DNA of 64,000 nucleotides, taken from contig JAGPYM010000027.1 of assembly GCA_020736575.1 (NCBI GenBank), forward strand, positions 62,001 to 126,000, given 5' to 3'. The DNA comes from Thelonectria olida (lineage: Eukaryota > Ascomycota > Sordariomycetes > Hypocreales > Nectriaceae). Positions 23,373 through 35,700 of the stretch are shown one piece after another (the stretch's first letter is position 1; each line of letters opens with the position of its first letter). A model generated the notes under the pieces. That model did not search any database, was not told the DNA's origin, and saw only the letters and a list, made by a program, of their open reading frames with translations. Position numbers and translations under genes: made by a program.

Positions 23373-24464
23373 TATCCTGGCCCGAGGCCTTAAAGATATC
23401 GGCACATCGTGGCAGGGGAGCTGGAAGACAATGAATAAGAATCTAGACGAGAAGAGCTACAAATAAGCTGTTCCGATTAAACTTTGGAAGGCATCAGGTT
23501 CTTATATCCGGCTAATGTTACCAAGAACCAGGTTACCGGGCTCTAACAGGGAGTGCATTGGCCAGCTTGTGTAGCATGAGATCATGGGTATAACCAACAC
23601 TCAGAACCAAAGCAGTTTCGGCATGAGACTAATGCAAAGAGGGAAGGAGGGAAGGAGTGTAATTACCTGCAACTAAGTGGGCGCATGGGTGACGCTCTGC
23701 AACTTGTTGTGTAATTGCGTCAGAGATGGGAGCAGAACATAGACTTGTCACCACGAGGTGTCACTCTCAAGCAAACGTGACATTGAGGTCTTAGATCCAA
23801 TAGCATCACTAGAGAGGAAGATCTATTTGGACGAAGTGCAGGTTCGGATTCTTGTGGAGGTATATCTGTCAAGTAGTTAGGTAGCTTAACTCTAGAATAA
23901 TGCTGCACAAAGGCCAAATCAACCCCGTGTCCTACCAATCAGTTGAGGCAGGAGTTATTCCCTAAAGCCTGGAGCCCCAAGTCAGCAACACGTTTATGCC
24001 GTTTCAACCACAGCTGATTGGACCGGCAAAGTACCTTAGATCATGGTCACCTTCACATATCTTACGTTACGACTACTCTAGAGGTATTCACTCATCCAGG
24101 CTACTGTAATCATGGACGGGTATATTATACTTTCTCCCAGCAGCTGTTTCTCTCCGGAAGTACTGACACATGTCTTGTCTTATGTTGGTTGATTTTCCAT
24201 AGCCACCTTTCTTGATGGCCGTTGAATGGCTACCTAAGTGCCATGATCCCCGAATCGGAGACTAATTCGGACCGCAATTCGGGGCACGATTCGGATTCGG
24301 GGCCTTCTGTCACCGAACAGTGATCCCCAACTTCTGAAGAGTTGAAAGATTTAAATTGCTTATCCAAGTGAACTGAACCTAAACGAGGTACGAGACTTGA
24401 AGTTGAGCATCCAGCCGTGGCCATTTGTGGAAAGAATCCATAGTAGTAGGTACTGTGAAGCAAG
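23373..24464. other. Intergenic upstream of the enoyl reductase
   Basis: No gene recognised. The last 220 bases hold a cluster of ATTCGG-type elements (listed separately). Confidence 0.55.
24251..24300. promoter_or_regulatory. Cluster of (A)TTCGG/CCGAAT elements, candidate regulator sites
   Basis: Within 50 bases lie CGAATCGG, ATTCGG, ATTCGG and finally TCGGATTCGG (24291-24300), about 165 bases before the enoyl reductase start. The same 10-mer TCGGATTCGG recurs before the PKS-NRPS start. Zn2Cys6 proteins bind paired CGG/CCG triplets, so these are candidate operators for the neighbouring regulator. Inference only. Confidence 0.45.
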
Positions 24465-25612
24465 ATGAGGCACCAACAAACATGCTTGGTACAGCCGAGT
24501 GACTCACAAAATTCGCCTGTTATCTCTCGCTTTCACTTCACCCCAGAGCTAAAGGAGCCTCATGATGTCCTTGTTCGTGTATCGGTTGTGGCACTCAATC
24601 CAACTGACTACAAGATGCCGCAATTCCACCCGACACCTCATTCTATTATGGGATGCGATTTTATGGGTTGGGTAGTTGAGAGGGGACCTGCTGTCGCTGA
24701 TGTCCGTGTCGGAACTCGAATTTGCGGTGTCGTTCACGGGTCAAACCCTGCCAATCCTGGCAATGGGGCCTTTGCCGAGTACCTTGTCACGGATTCACGA
24801 CTTGTCCTGAGGCTGCCTGACCACTGGAGCGATCTTGAAGGCGCAGCACTTGGAGGGACTGGATGGATTACTATGGGGTTGTCTATCACGGACTTACTGG
24901 GCCTTGCTGGCCTCCCATCCAAACCGGCATCCCTACGCAAAGACGGCAGTCGAGAGCCCGTGTTGGTTTATGGAGGCGCCACTGCGTCAGGCACAATGGC
25001 GTGTCAACTTCTGTCAATGTGAGTACGGTGGACTAAGCCTCTCATCTTCACCTTCGTGGGCAGCAGAACACTGATAATAATGCTAGTGCCGGCTACGACC
25101 CGATTGCCACAGTTTCGAATGCATCTGCCGACATGGTGAAGAGCTATGGCGCAGTCAAGACCTTCCCGTATTCATCTTCCACTTGCGGTGATGCAATCAA
25201 GAAGGAGACTAAAGGCACAATGCGACATGCCATTGACTGCATCACCACACCAGAGTCAGTGCAGTGCTGCCTTAAAGCTCTTGGTCGCGCTGGCGGACGA
25301 TGTGTAACGCTTGAATATGCCGACGACGAGTTAAAAACCCGAAAGGCAGTCAAGTTTGATATGATCATGGCCTATATCGCCTTTGGGAAGGGTGTCGAGC
25401 TGCCAGCGCCTTACCATCGCGAGCCAGACATGGACAAGCTCTACTCTGCATCCCGGTGGCGGGATGATGTTCAGCAGCTTGTGGATCAGAGGCGTATTCG
25501 ATGCCATCCCATACAAGAAGTATCTGGAGGCTGGGAAGGAATTATCAAAGGCCTTGAAATGATCAAGGATGGCCAGGTTCGTGGGAAGAAGCTTGTGGTG
25601 CGAGTAGGATAA
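24465..25612 (+). CDS. Trans-acting enoyl reductase (LovC/ApdC/TenC type)
   Basis: Two exons, 24465-25018 and 25087-25612 (68-nt intron, GTGAGT...GCTAG), giving 359 residues, close to the about 360 of LovC-type proteins. It is a medium-chain dehydrogenase/reductase: N-terminal GroES-like part with VVALNPTDYKMP and GCDFMGWVVERG, then LGGTGWITMG and the NADPH-binding VLVYGGATASGTMACQLL, where the intron falls. No zinc ligands are seen, as expected for enoyl reductases. These proteins dock on highly reducing PKS or PKS-NRPS enzymes whose own ER domain is defective and reduce selected enoyl intermediates with NADPH. It lies just upstream of such a PKS-NRPS, which strongly supports this role. Confidence 0.92.
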
Positions 25613-26747
25613 CTGTTGCTTTGGGCACTATGTAAGCCTATCGCCGACGCAATTTGAGAAGGAAGCGTTTGAAGAATGTACCAGAGTCGAGATTGTCTCA
25701 GTAAGGCGAATAGTGGCAAGGTCTTCTTTCTGGTGGCATTGAAGCCACATTTGCCGCTCGAGTTTCACGCGCGCGCTTAGCCATTGGAGACATGAGAGTC
25801 TTCGAACTTGGGGGCGGCGACAGACGGCAGCACTACGAGATACTGCTCTCTAAACTAGGTACCTATTCGAAGAACGTATACAGCCCACCTGTTGAATTTT
25901 GAGTTGATACTGTCTCGTATTTTATAACCCCTGAAGGTTCTTCTTCCTGCCAAGCCCCTTCGTTTTGCTTGACTTTCAGAGTGCATGGTTTATTATTATC
26001 CCTTGAATCGGGCTCTATCTATCCGCATCACATTCCTTTAGGAGTCTCAACGTCATACATAGGCCTCGCTATGCCTGCCGGTAAATGACATCTATCTGTG
26101 TGAATATTCGGCATGCTGGGCCTGTCTGACTTATTGAACTACACGCCCTCTCTCCCCAGCACGTGTCTCAAGATCCTGTCGAGATTGATCTGAAACGGTT
26201 AGCATTGAATGCTTATGAAAATAAACGCCCTTTTTATCCGTGGAATCCACGCCGCCGTATCTCGGAGGAAGTAATGCTGCCGGTATTTGACCCTTTGAGA
26301 CATTTAGGTCTTACCCCAAAATACCCCTGCCTTTGTCCATGCTCAATATGTAACTGGAGACTCACCGTAATAACGGAGAGCTAGTTAATGAAATTTCGCA
26401 AGACCGAAAAACTGTAAAAGCACGAGTGCCTCTAGTGGTCCGTATCCGAGTTGCTATTCGGTGACATATTTGTTGGCCCCGAAGCACCGCATCGGATTCG
26501 GAGCATTAAATACTTGATCAGTTGGCACAATGCACAGTGGAGCTGCGATCAGGCCCAACGACAAAGGAGAAAGTACCTATCTGTGTGGGCAGTGGCCGAA
26601 TTCAAATAAATAAACTGGTGGTGACCTTGGAGATCTTGTTCAGTCAAATTCCACCTGTCTTCAACTCAGCTATTAGCTAAATCTCTCTACCTAGAGACCT
26701 TGTTGCCCAACGGCATCGTACGAAAAACTATCATTCTTCTTTCAACT
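25613..26747. other. Intergenic upstream of the PKS-NRPS
   Basis: About 1.1 kb with no gene I can support; a 73-codon open frame at 26163-26384 shows no domain. The last 300 bases are the presumed promoter and contain the element listed separately. Confidence 0.55.
26431..26503. promoter_or_regulatory. TCGGATTCGG element with neighbouring CGG half-sites before the PKS-NRPS
   Basis: GTCCGTATCCGAG, ATTCGGTG and TCGGATTCGG (26492-26501) lie 250-310 bases before the PKS-NRPS start. The last is identical to the 10-mer in front of the enoyl reductase. Candidate common operator. Confidence 0.45.
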
Positions 26748-29700
26748 ATGGTGTCTCCAAACGAACCAATTGCTGTGGTTGGAAGCAGTTGCAGATTCCC
26801 AGGAGGTGCTGACTCTCCATCGGAGCTCTGGGAGTTGCTGCGAGCTCCTCGCGATGTTTTGAGCAAAATCCCCCCAACTCGCTTCGACGTCGAGAAGTTC
26901 TACCACCCTGACCATTCATTTCCGGGTCACTCCAACGTCAAGCACTCTTATCTCTTGGCGAATAATGTGGCTCATTTCGATGCCCAGTTCTTCCACATCA
27001 AGCCAGTGGAAGCTTCGGCCCTTGACCCTCAGCAGCGCCTGCTTCTTGAGACCGTCTATGAGGGTCTTGAATCGGCTGGCCTGACGATTGAAGGCTTGAG
27101 GGGTTCCAATACGGGTGTGTTTGTGGGTCAAATGTTTGGAGACTATGAGAGCTTGCAGTTCCGCGATCTGCAGAGCGTTCCCATGTATCATGGCGTTGGT
27201 ACGTGGTCAATCCGCGATTCGAGTTGTGCAAGCAGCAGAGCTAACATCCATCGAAGGAACTGCTCGAAGTATCATGTCGAATCGAATCTCCTACTTCTTT
27301 GACTGGCATGGACCTTCCTTTACAGTAGACACGGCTTGCTCTTCTAGTTTGGTGGCCCTTCACCAAGCCGTCCAGTCGTTGCGATCTGGCGAGGTCCAGA
27401 TTGCTGTGGCTGCCGGTAGCAACCTCATTCTTGGGCCAGAGCCCTTTGTTTCTGAAAGCAAGCTTAAGATGTTGTCGCCTGACGGGCGATCGAAGATGTG
27501 GGATTCAGAAGCAAACGGCTACGCCCGAGGCGAAGGTGTTGCTGCCGTATTCTTGAAGACTCTCACAGCCGCCTTGGCTGACGGGGATAACATCCAATGC
27601 ATCATCCGGGAGACTGGAGTCAATCAAGATGGCCGAAGCCAGGGTATCACAATGCCTAGCGCTACTGCACAGGCGGCACTCATTCGAGAAACCTATATCA
27701 AGGGTGGATTGGATATCATGAAGGATCGATGCCAAGTAAGTGTCAATGGGCAAGAGGAATATCAGCCTCATCGGTTCCGATTTATTTATCCTTCTTAATA
27801 CCACAGTCACTAATCAAAGTCTTGCCGGTAGTATTTCGAAGCTCACGGCACTGGCACTCCAGCGGGAGACCCTGTGGAAGCTGAAGCCGTGTACACCGCC
27901 TTCTTTGGACCTGACGCACCCAACGATAAAAACAATCCATCTCCATTGTATGTCGGATCAATCAAGACTGTCATTGGACACACTGAGAGTACTGCTGGTA
28001 TTGCTGGTCTACTCAAGGTTGCCCAAGCAATGAAACACGGCTATATACCCCCTAACCGGCTTCTCAACCACTTGAACCCCAACATTCTCCCATTCTACGG
28101 CAATCTGAAGATTCCCCAAGAACTTACTGCCTGGCCAGAACCTCCGACTGGTCAAGCTCGCCGCGCGAGTGTCAACAGCTTTGGGTTTGGGGGAACTAAT
28201 GCCCATGCCATTATCGAAAGCTTCGAGCTACCTGATATGGGCCAAGCTGCATCTGGTCTGGGCTCTGCTCCGTTGAGTCCATTTCTATTCTCGGCTCAGT
28301 CAAAGCGATCTCTTGCAGCCAACATCAAGGCCCATCTTGAATATATGGAACACCATCCTGAGACTGGCGCTTCCGATTTGTCATGGACCTTGCGGAAACG
28401 TCGGTCCCGTCTACCACTGCGCATCTCTTTCCCTGCCTCATCAACCGAGCAACTTCAGACGAGGCTCCGAGAACTAGTTGATAACTTCCAGCTAGAGCCC
28501 AAGTCAGCCGCATCTAGCGGTGAAGAGTTGAAGTTGCTTGGAATATTCACCGGTCAAGGCGCCCAGTACGCTCGGATGGGCGCTGAATTGATCGAAAGCT
28601 CTGAGCATATTGCTGCGATGCTAGATGAGCTGGACGAGTCTTTAGCTCAGCTACCCGAAGAAGACCGGCCGACAATCACCCTACGACAAGAGCTTCTTGA
28701 ACAGGCCGAAACCAGTCGTGTTGGTACCGCCGCCGTATCGCAACCTCTCTGCACCGCACTTCAAATTGTTCTCGTCAACCTGCTCCAGCTTGTAGGCATT
28801 CGCTTTGCTACTGTTGTCGGCCATTCCTCTGGGGAAATCGCAGCTGCTTATGCTGCCGGATATTTGTCCGCTTCGGATGCTATCCGCATTGCCTATTATC
28901 GTGGACTACATGCCCATCTCGCTTCTGGTCCAAACAACTGCAAGGGAGCAATGCTGGCGGTTGGCACTAGCCAAGAAGACGCGGAGGAAATTTGCAATGA
29001 CGAAGAGTTTAAAGGAAGGGTCAAGGTAGCTGCGTGTAACTCGCCTGAGAGTGTGACGCTATCCGGAGATGACGCCGCTATTGACGAGATTGCGGTTGTT
29101 TTCGAGGACGAGGGTAAGTTTGTCAGACGTCTTAGAGTCGACAAGGCCTATCATTCTCACCACATGTTTCGATGCTCTGAAGAGTATCTCACCTCGATCA
29201 AAGGCATCTGGACCAAGGTTCCCAGCTCCTCCTCCACATGTACCTGGGTTTCGAGTGTGTATCCTGAACGAGACTCCAAGGACATGGCCAACATGGATGC
29301 GTCGTACTGGATCGACAACATGGTTTCGCCTGTCTTGTTCAAGCAGGCAGTAGAGAAAGCCATTTCCTTGGGTCCTTTCGATGGTGCCGTCGAAGTCGGC
29401 CCACACCCAGCACTCAGGGGCCCAGTTCGAGAAACGCTTCAGAGCCTCCAAGTCGAGCTTTCTTATACGGGGCTTCTTCAGAGAAAGACCGATGCCATTC
29501 AAAGCATATCCAGCGCCCTTGGATATCTCTGGGCACAAGTCGATAAGATTGTAATCGACTTTGATCAGTACGAATCAATTCTAGGTGGCGCAACCGTCCA
29601 CCGATTCATTGCAGATCTCCCATCCTACAAATGGAACCACAGTTCGGAATACTGGCATGAATCTACCCTTTCTCGCAATCTTCGCCAAAGGAGCCATATT

Positions 29701-32700
29701 GTTCATCCACTACTTGGAGACCTGTGTCCAGCAAGCACGGAAAGCCAGTTCCTCTGGAAACATGTGCTGCGGCCTAAAGACCTCCCGTGGGTTCATGGCC
29801 ATCAGATGCAGGGTCAGACTGTTTTCCCGGCTGCTGGATATGCGGTAACGGCGTTGGAAAGTGCTCTTGTTGTTGCTGGAGATAGGCCAATCCGCCTTGT
29901 GGAAATTGAGGACATTGCCATTCATCAAGCAATGGTTTTGGACAACGACAACGAAGAAGCGGGTATCGACGTGCAATTTTCCGCCACTCACGTTGATCGC
30001 AATGACCCTGATTGCATCACTGCTCACTTTCTGTATGAAGGATGTGTTACCAAGCAAGGACCTTTTGAGCTTGTTGCAAGTGGTCAACTGCGTATCACCT
30101 TTGGAGAGCAATCCACAGAGCTTCTGCCTGCAAGCGATGCGAACGAGCCCTACATGATTCCAGTTTTGGAGGATTCTCTCTATTCTTCGCTAAAGGAGAT
30201 GGGCTACGGGTACTCTGGTCCGTTTAGAGCACTGGATAATATCAAGAGGAAGCTCTGGAAAGCCGCCGGATCTATTGCAGCCGTCAAGGATGAGCAGTCA
30301 GATTTCAACTACACTATCCACCCCGCGCTCCTGGATGCCGCATTCCACTCCATCATTCTCGCACTGAGTTATCCTAGAGACGGCCAGCTCTGGTCCTTGC
30401 ACATGCCTACGCGTATTGGGAGAATCCGAGTAAACCCCTCTTTGTGTGGAAGCTACTGGGACCAACATAGGAGAGTCCCCTTCGTTTCGTCGGCTCAGGG
30501 TATCAGCCAGTCAGGCGGATACCAGGGCGATGCCGAAGTACACAATCACGATGGAGCTCACTCTGCGATCCAGATCGAGGGGCTCAAAGTTGTGCCACTC
30601 ACCCAGGCGACTGAGGATGATGACAAGCAGTTCTTTTTCGGCATGGACTGGGTTGACGCTGAACCCAATGCAGACGTTGCTGGCGCATACGTGGCTACGC
30701 CTGAAGAAACGGAACTGGCCTACATTCTGGAGCGTGGTTGTTGCTTCTATCTGAGCCAGCTCGACAAGCAGATCCCTGACGATCACCCGGGACGAGCTGA
30801 CAAGTTCAACGCTGCTTATCTAAACTTTGCCGCACACACAAACGAACTTCGCAAGAAGGGTAAGCATCGATACGCCAAGAAGGAGTGGTTGAATGATACC
30901 TTAGAAGACATCATGGCCTCTACTCAGCATATTTCCGATCTTCCCGAGGTCAAAGCCATGCACATCGTTGGTGAGCACATGCCTCGAGCCATTCGTGGCG
31001 AGACTTCAATGCTCGAACATCTGCTCATGACTGGGCTTCTTGATGAATACTATGCGAAGGGCTTGGGCATGCAACAAGTGACACGAGTACTCGCCGACAC
31101 TGTCCATCAAATTGCCAAACGACATCCTAACTTGGAAATCGTGGAGGTCGGCGGCGGTACCGCTGGCGCAACACGCATGGTTCTGGAACGAATTGATCGG
31201 GAGTTTTCCTCCTACACGTTCACGGACATTTCGACAGGCTTCTTTCCAAACGCACAATCGGAGTTCACGCGATACCAAGACAAGATGAAGTATGCAGTTC
31301 TTGATCTTGAACAAGACATTCAGAGTCAAGGATTCAAGAAGCACGCGTATGATGTTGTGGTAGCTTCGCTTGTCGTGCATGCTACGGGAAGCCTAGAGCA
31401 AACTATGCGCAGGGTTCGATCCCTTCTCAAGCCCGGTGGCTACTTGGTCATGTCAGAAGGCACCAACCTTGATCTCTCCCGCGCAACGGCTCTGTTCGGC
31501 TGTCTACCTGGATGGTGGCTGGGTATGGGCGAGGGCCGTGACCTGGGGCCTTCCATCTCAGATTCGGATTGGGATGTTCTCCTACGCAAGGTTGGTTTCT
31601 CGGGTGTCGACACCATGAGCTCGACAGAGACCAACTTCACCTACCCCAGTTCCGTCATCGTCTCACAAGCCGTAGATGACTGGGTTGATTTCATCCGAGA
31701 ACCTTTGTTGGCACAGTCGTCACTATTCGCGAGCCGACCTGTCATCAACCATTTGTTCCTCGTTGGCGGATCTACGTTCCGCAACTCTCGCCTCAGCGAT
31801 GAAATCCAAAAACTCATTGGTGTATTCTGTGAGAACATGACGAAGGTGAAGGCGCTCGAAGAGTTGGATCATGATGAGATCGACTCCAGCGCCACTGTCG
31901 TGGTTCTTCAAGACCTTGATCAACCCGTGTTTCAGGATCTCACCGAGGCTCGGTTCGAGAGCCTGAAGAACCTGTTCGGGTCGGAGAAGGGAATTATCTG
32001 GGTGACTCAGAATCGCCTTGTTGACAACCCGTATTCCAACATGACAGTTGGATTTGCCCGTTCTGCTGCCTGGGAGGTTCCTGAGCTTCGCTACCAATTT
32101 GTGGACTTTGAGGGTGTCTCTAGAATTGATTCACGAGTTCTCACCGACGCGATCCTTCGGTTCCAAGCCCTTAGGTCTAATCAAGAGCAGAGGCAGCGCA
32201 GTTCTCTCTCCTCTGTGAAGCCAGAGATTGTGATTCAATCAGATGGTCGTCAGCAGATTTCGCGGTTGAGGCCAAATAATGCAGCAAACGATCGATACAA
32301 CTCTACTCGCAGGAAGATCACCAAGGAAGTCAAGCTTCAGAGCTCTGAAGTTTTCCTGTCCATAAATAACAATCGCTATGCGCTCTCTGAACAGCCAGCA
32401 GCCATGGCTAGATCTTACGACAAACCCGGCGAAACAATTCGGCTGAGATTGAGCCATTCGAGCTCACAGGCCGTCAAGACCTCCGCTGGTGATGCATTCG
32501 TCATTTTAGGAAATTGTACCTCCACTGGGGCACAATACCTTGGTCTTTCCAAGTCTCTGGCTTCCATAGGTGACATGCCAAAGGCCAACTTGGTTCCCTG
32601 TTCAGTGCTGTCAAACTCGGAGGCTCAGTTCCTGGGTCTGGTTATTTCAAACCTTCTTCTGCCTCGCATTGTGGGTGGCCTTGGGAACAAAGACACCCTA

Positions 32701-35700
32701 CTGGTCCATGATGCCTCTGAAATGATGGCAAACACTCTCAGGCTTCACGTCGGTGACTTGGGAATTAAGCTTGTGTGCAGCAGCTCATCAAAGAAGGAAG
32801 CGACAGCACGGGGCTGGCTACATCTTGATCAGTACGGACGACAAGATTATCTCAAGTCCATTTTGCCCAGCGACCTATCTCGCGTTGTCGATTTCACTCC
32901 TATTGACGACAATCCAAGCCAAAAATGGACTGTTTCACGCTGTGTACCCACGTACACACAGGTTTTCAATGCTTGGTCGTTGTTCCCCAACATCCCAGCT
33001 CATAAGAGCACTGACGAACTTGATCCTACCGCAACTGACATCTTAAGTCAAGCAGCGACGGCGTCATTGAGCGATATTGCCTCATCTCGAGAAGAATCTA
33101 CTCTTCTTGGCCAAATCAGCGTCAAAGACTTGCTCGGCAAGCCAATTTGTGAGCCTCTCACGGTTGTCGAGTGGAACACAGGCACTCTCAATGTGGCTAT
33201 TGAGCCAGTCAAGTCACACTTCCGATCAGACCGAACCTATTGGCTTGTTGGTCTGACTGGAGACATGGGTCTGTCCATTGCAGATTGGATGATTCAGAGC
33301 GGCGCCAGATATCTGGTCATCACGAGCCGCAACCCAAAAATTGAAGAGTCTTGGTTGCAGAAGGAGGAGGCCACAGGCGCCGTGGTGCGAATTATTGCAA
33401 AGTAAGTTTCCCCCTGACAGGCATCAAGTACGGCGACTAAACTGCGTAGTGACCTGACCGACTTTGACGCTCTGCAACAAACCTACAAGGAGATCTGCCA
33501 ATCTATGCCACCCATTGCGGGAGTCGCCCAAGGAGCGATGATCCTGCGTGATGGTCCGACTCGAGATATGACGCTGAGCCAGATGACGGAAGTTCTCAAT
33601 CCAAAGGTCCAGGGCAGTCTGAACCTCGACATCTTGTTTCAAGATAACCCCCTTGACTTTTTTGTCTTGTTCTCTTCAACTGCGAGCGTCGTGGGTCATG
33701 TTGGCCAGGCCAACTACTGCGCAGCAAACATGTTCATGCATGGGTTGGCACTACAGCGACGCCGTCGTGGACTTGCTGCTTCCGTTTTGGACCTAGGCGC
33801 GGTGCTTGGTACGGGCTACATCAGTCGCGAGCTTACTGACGAGCAGGCGAAAGGGCTCCTTGCACGAGGCTTCATGCCCGTATCGGAGTTGGATGTTCAT
33901 TATGCAGTCTCTGAGGCCATCAATGCCAGTCCCCTTGCTTCTGGAGTTGAGCCGGAGATCTCGACCGCTATGGTTCGAAAGCTCGCTACCGAGCCCAACA
34001 GGCCGCACTGGTACAGCAACGCCATCTATTCTTACATGACGTTGAGTGAGTCTGAAACTGCCTCAAGTCATTCCACGGGCAAGGAAGGTATCTCCATCGG
34101 CGACCAACTAGCCAACGCAACTAGCAGAGATGAGATTCAGACCATCCTCACGGGTTAGGATCGCCTATTTCACTTCTTTCTAAACGACATGTGCTAACCA
34201 TCTCAGATTCCTTCATCAACGACCTCCGAAACATGCTCCAGCTGGGCGATGACTACGAAGTCACGCCATCCATCCGAACAGACGAACTTGGCCTCGACTC
34301 TCTTGTTGCGGTGCGGATCAGGTCTTGGTTCTTGAACCATTTCCAGGTGAACATTCCCGCGCTCAGGATTATCAAGGGCATTTCCATTCAGGAACTCGTC
34401 GATCAGGCACTGGAATCGATGCCACGGGAATTAACACCGAAAATTGCGGACCTGGACCAGCCCACAGAAACCACCACGACCAACAGCTCCTCCGACACCG
34501 CGTCCGAGAACCAGGACACTCCTGCAACTACCTACCCGCACTCTGTCAACTCGGATGAAGCCACCCATGAGAAAAAGGAAGAGGATGTTTCTCAACATAT
34601 CACGAGGTTTGGGGACATCTCCTACTCTCAGTCCATGTTTTACTTTGCTCACAAGCTCTTAAATGACAAGACAACGATGAACACGGCCGGTTTAGTTCAC
34701 TTTCGAGGCGAAATCAGAATCCCCGACCTGAAGCGAGCCATTGAGTTCATTGGACAACGGCACGAGATTCTTCGAACTTGCATCTACGAACGCGACGGTA
34801 AAGTTGTGCAGGGGGTCATGGACTTCTCACCCTTCGCTCTTGAGCACAGGAAGATTTATAGCCAGCAAGAACTATTTGAGGAATATGAGTCTTTGCGAAA
34901 GCACGTTTACGATATTTCGCGCGGCCGTACCATTCGATTCATTCTCTTGTCCTATTCTCCAAGGGATCACTACCTCCTCCTCGGCTATCATCACATCATT
35001 TTCGATCGCACAAGCCAACAAGGTCTAATGGCCGACCTGGAGCAGCTGTACAACGGACAACAACTTCAGCTTGAGCCAGTCCAATATCTTGACTATTCTA
35101 ATGATCAACGTCAACAGTACCTGTCAGGGAGGTGGATGCACATGGTTGACTTTTGGCGTCAGGAGTTCAAGACAATTCCTGAGACCCTCCCCCTGCATCG
35201 CAGCAAGATCTCGCACCGTCGTCCACTCGAGCGGTACTCGTCCCTTGTCAAGCATTTTCACATCGAGATGAAGATGGCTGCAACCATCCGCGACCTCGCC
35301 AGGAAACATCGGTCGACGCCATTCCATCTGCATCTTGCTGCGTTCAAGATCCTCCTCTACCGCTTTCTTGGTGTTCCCGATGTTTCTATTGCCATCATCG
35401 ACAATAGCAGAACGGACGATAATCTGCGGTTCAGTATGGGGCCCTTCTTGAACACGATCTTCTTGAGAATGGCTGCCAGCGGGAAGCAGAAATTCAGCGA
35501 CGCCATCATTGAAGCCAGGGACAAGAGCATCGAAGCTCTGTCCAACCCACTTCCCCTTGAGCTCGTGTTAAAGGTAATCCAAGGCAATCGGGCCTCTACG
35601 CATACGCCACCACTAGGTCAAGCATTCTTGAACTACACCGAAACGGACCTTCAGCAAGGCGAATCATTCCTCGGCTGCAAGATCACCACCATGCAGCAGG

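Noticed and set aside
26163..26384. 73-codon frame before the PKS-NRPS
   Set aside because: Short, no homology recognised, lies in the presumed promoter.
27199..27831. Possible frameshifts splitting the KS domain
   Set aside because: Two canonical introns (27199-27256 and 27736-27831) restore the KS exactly.
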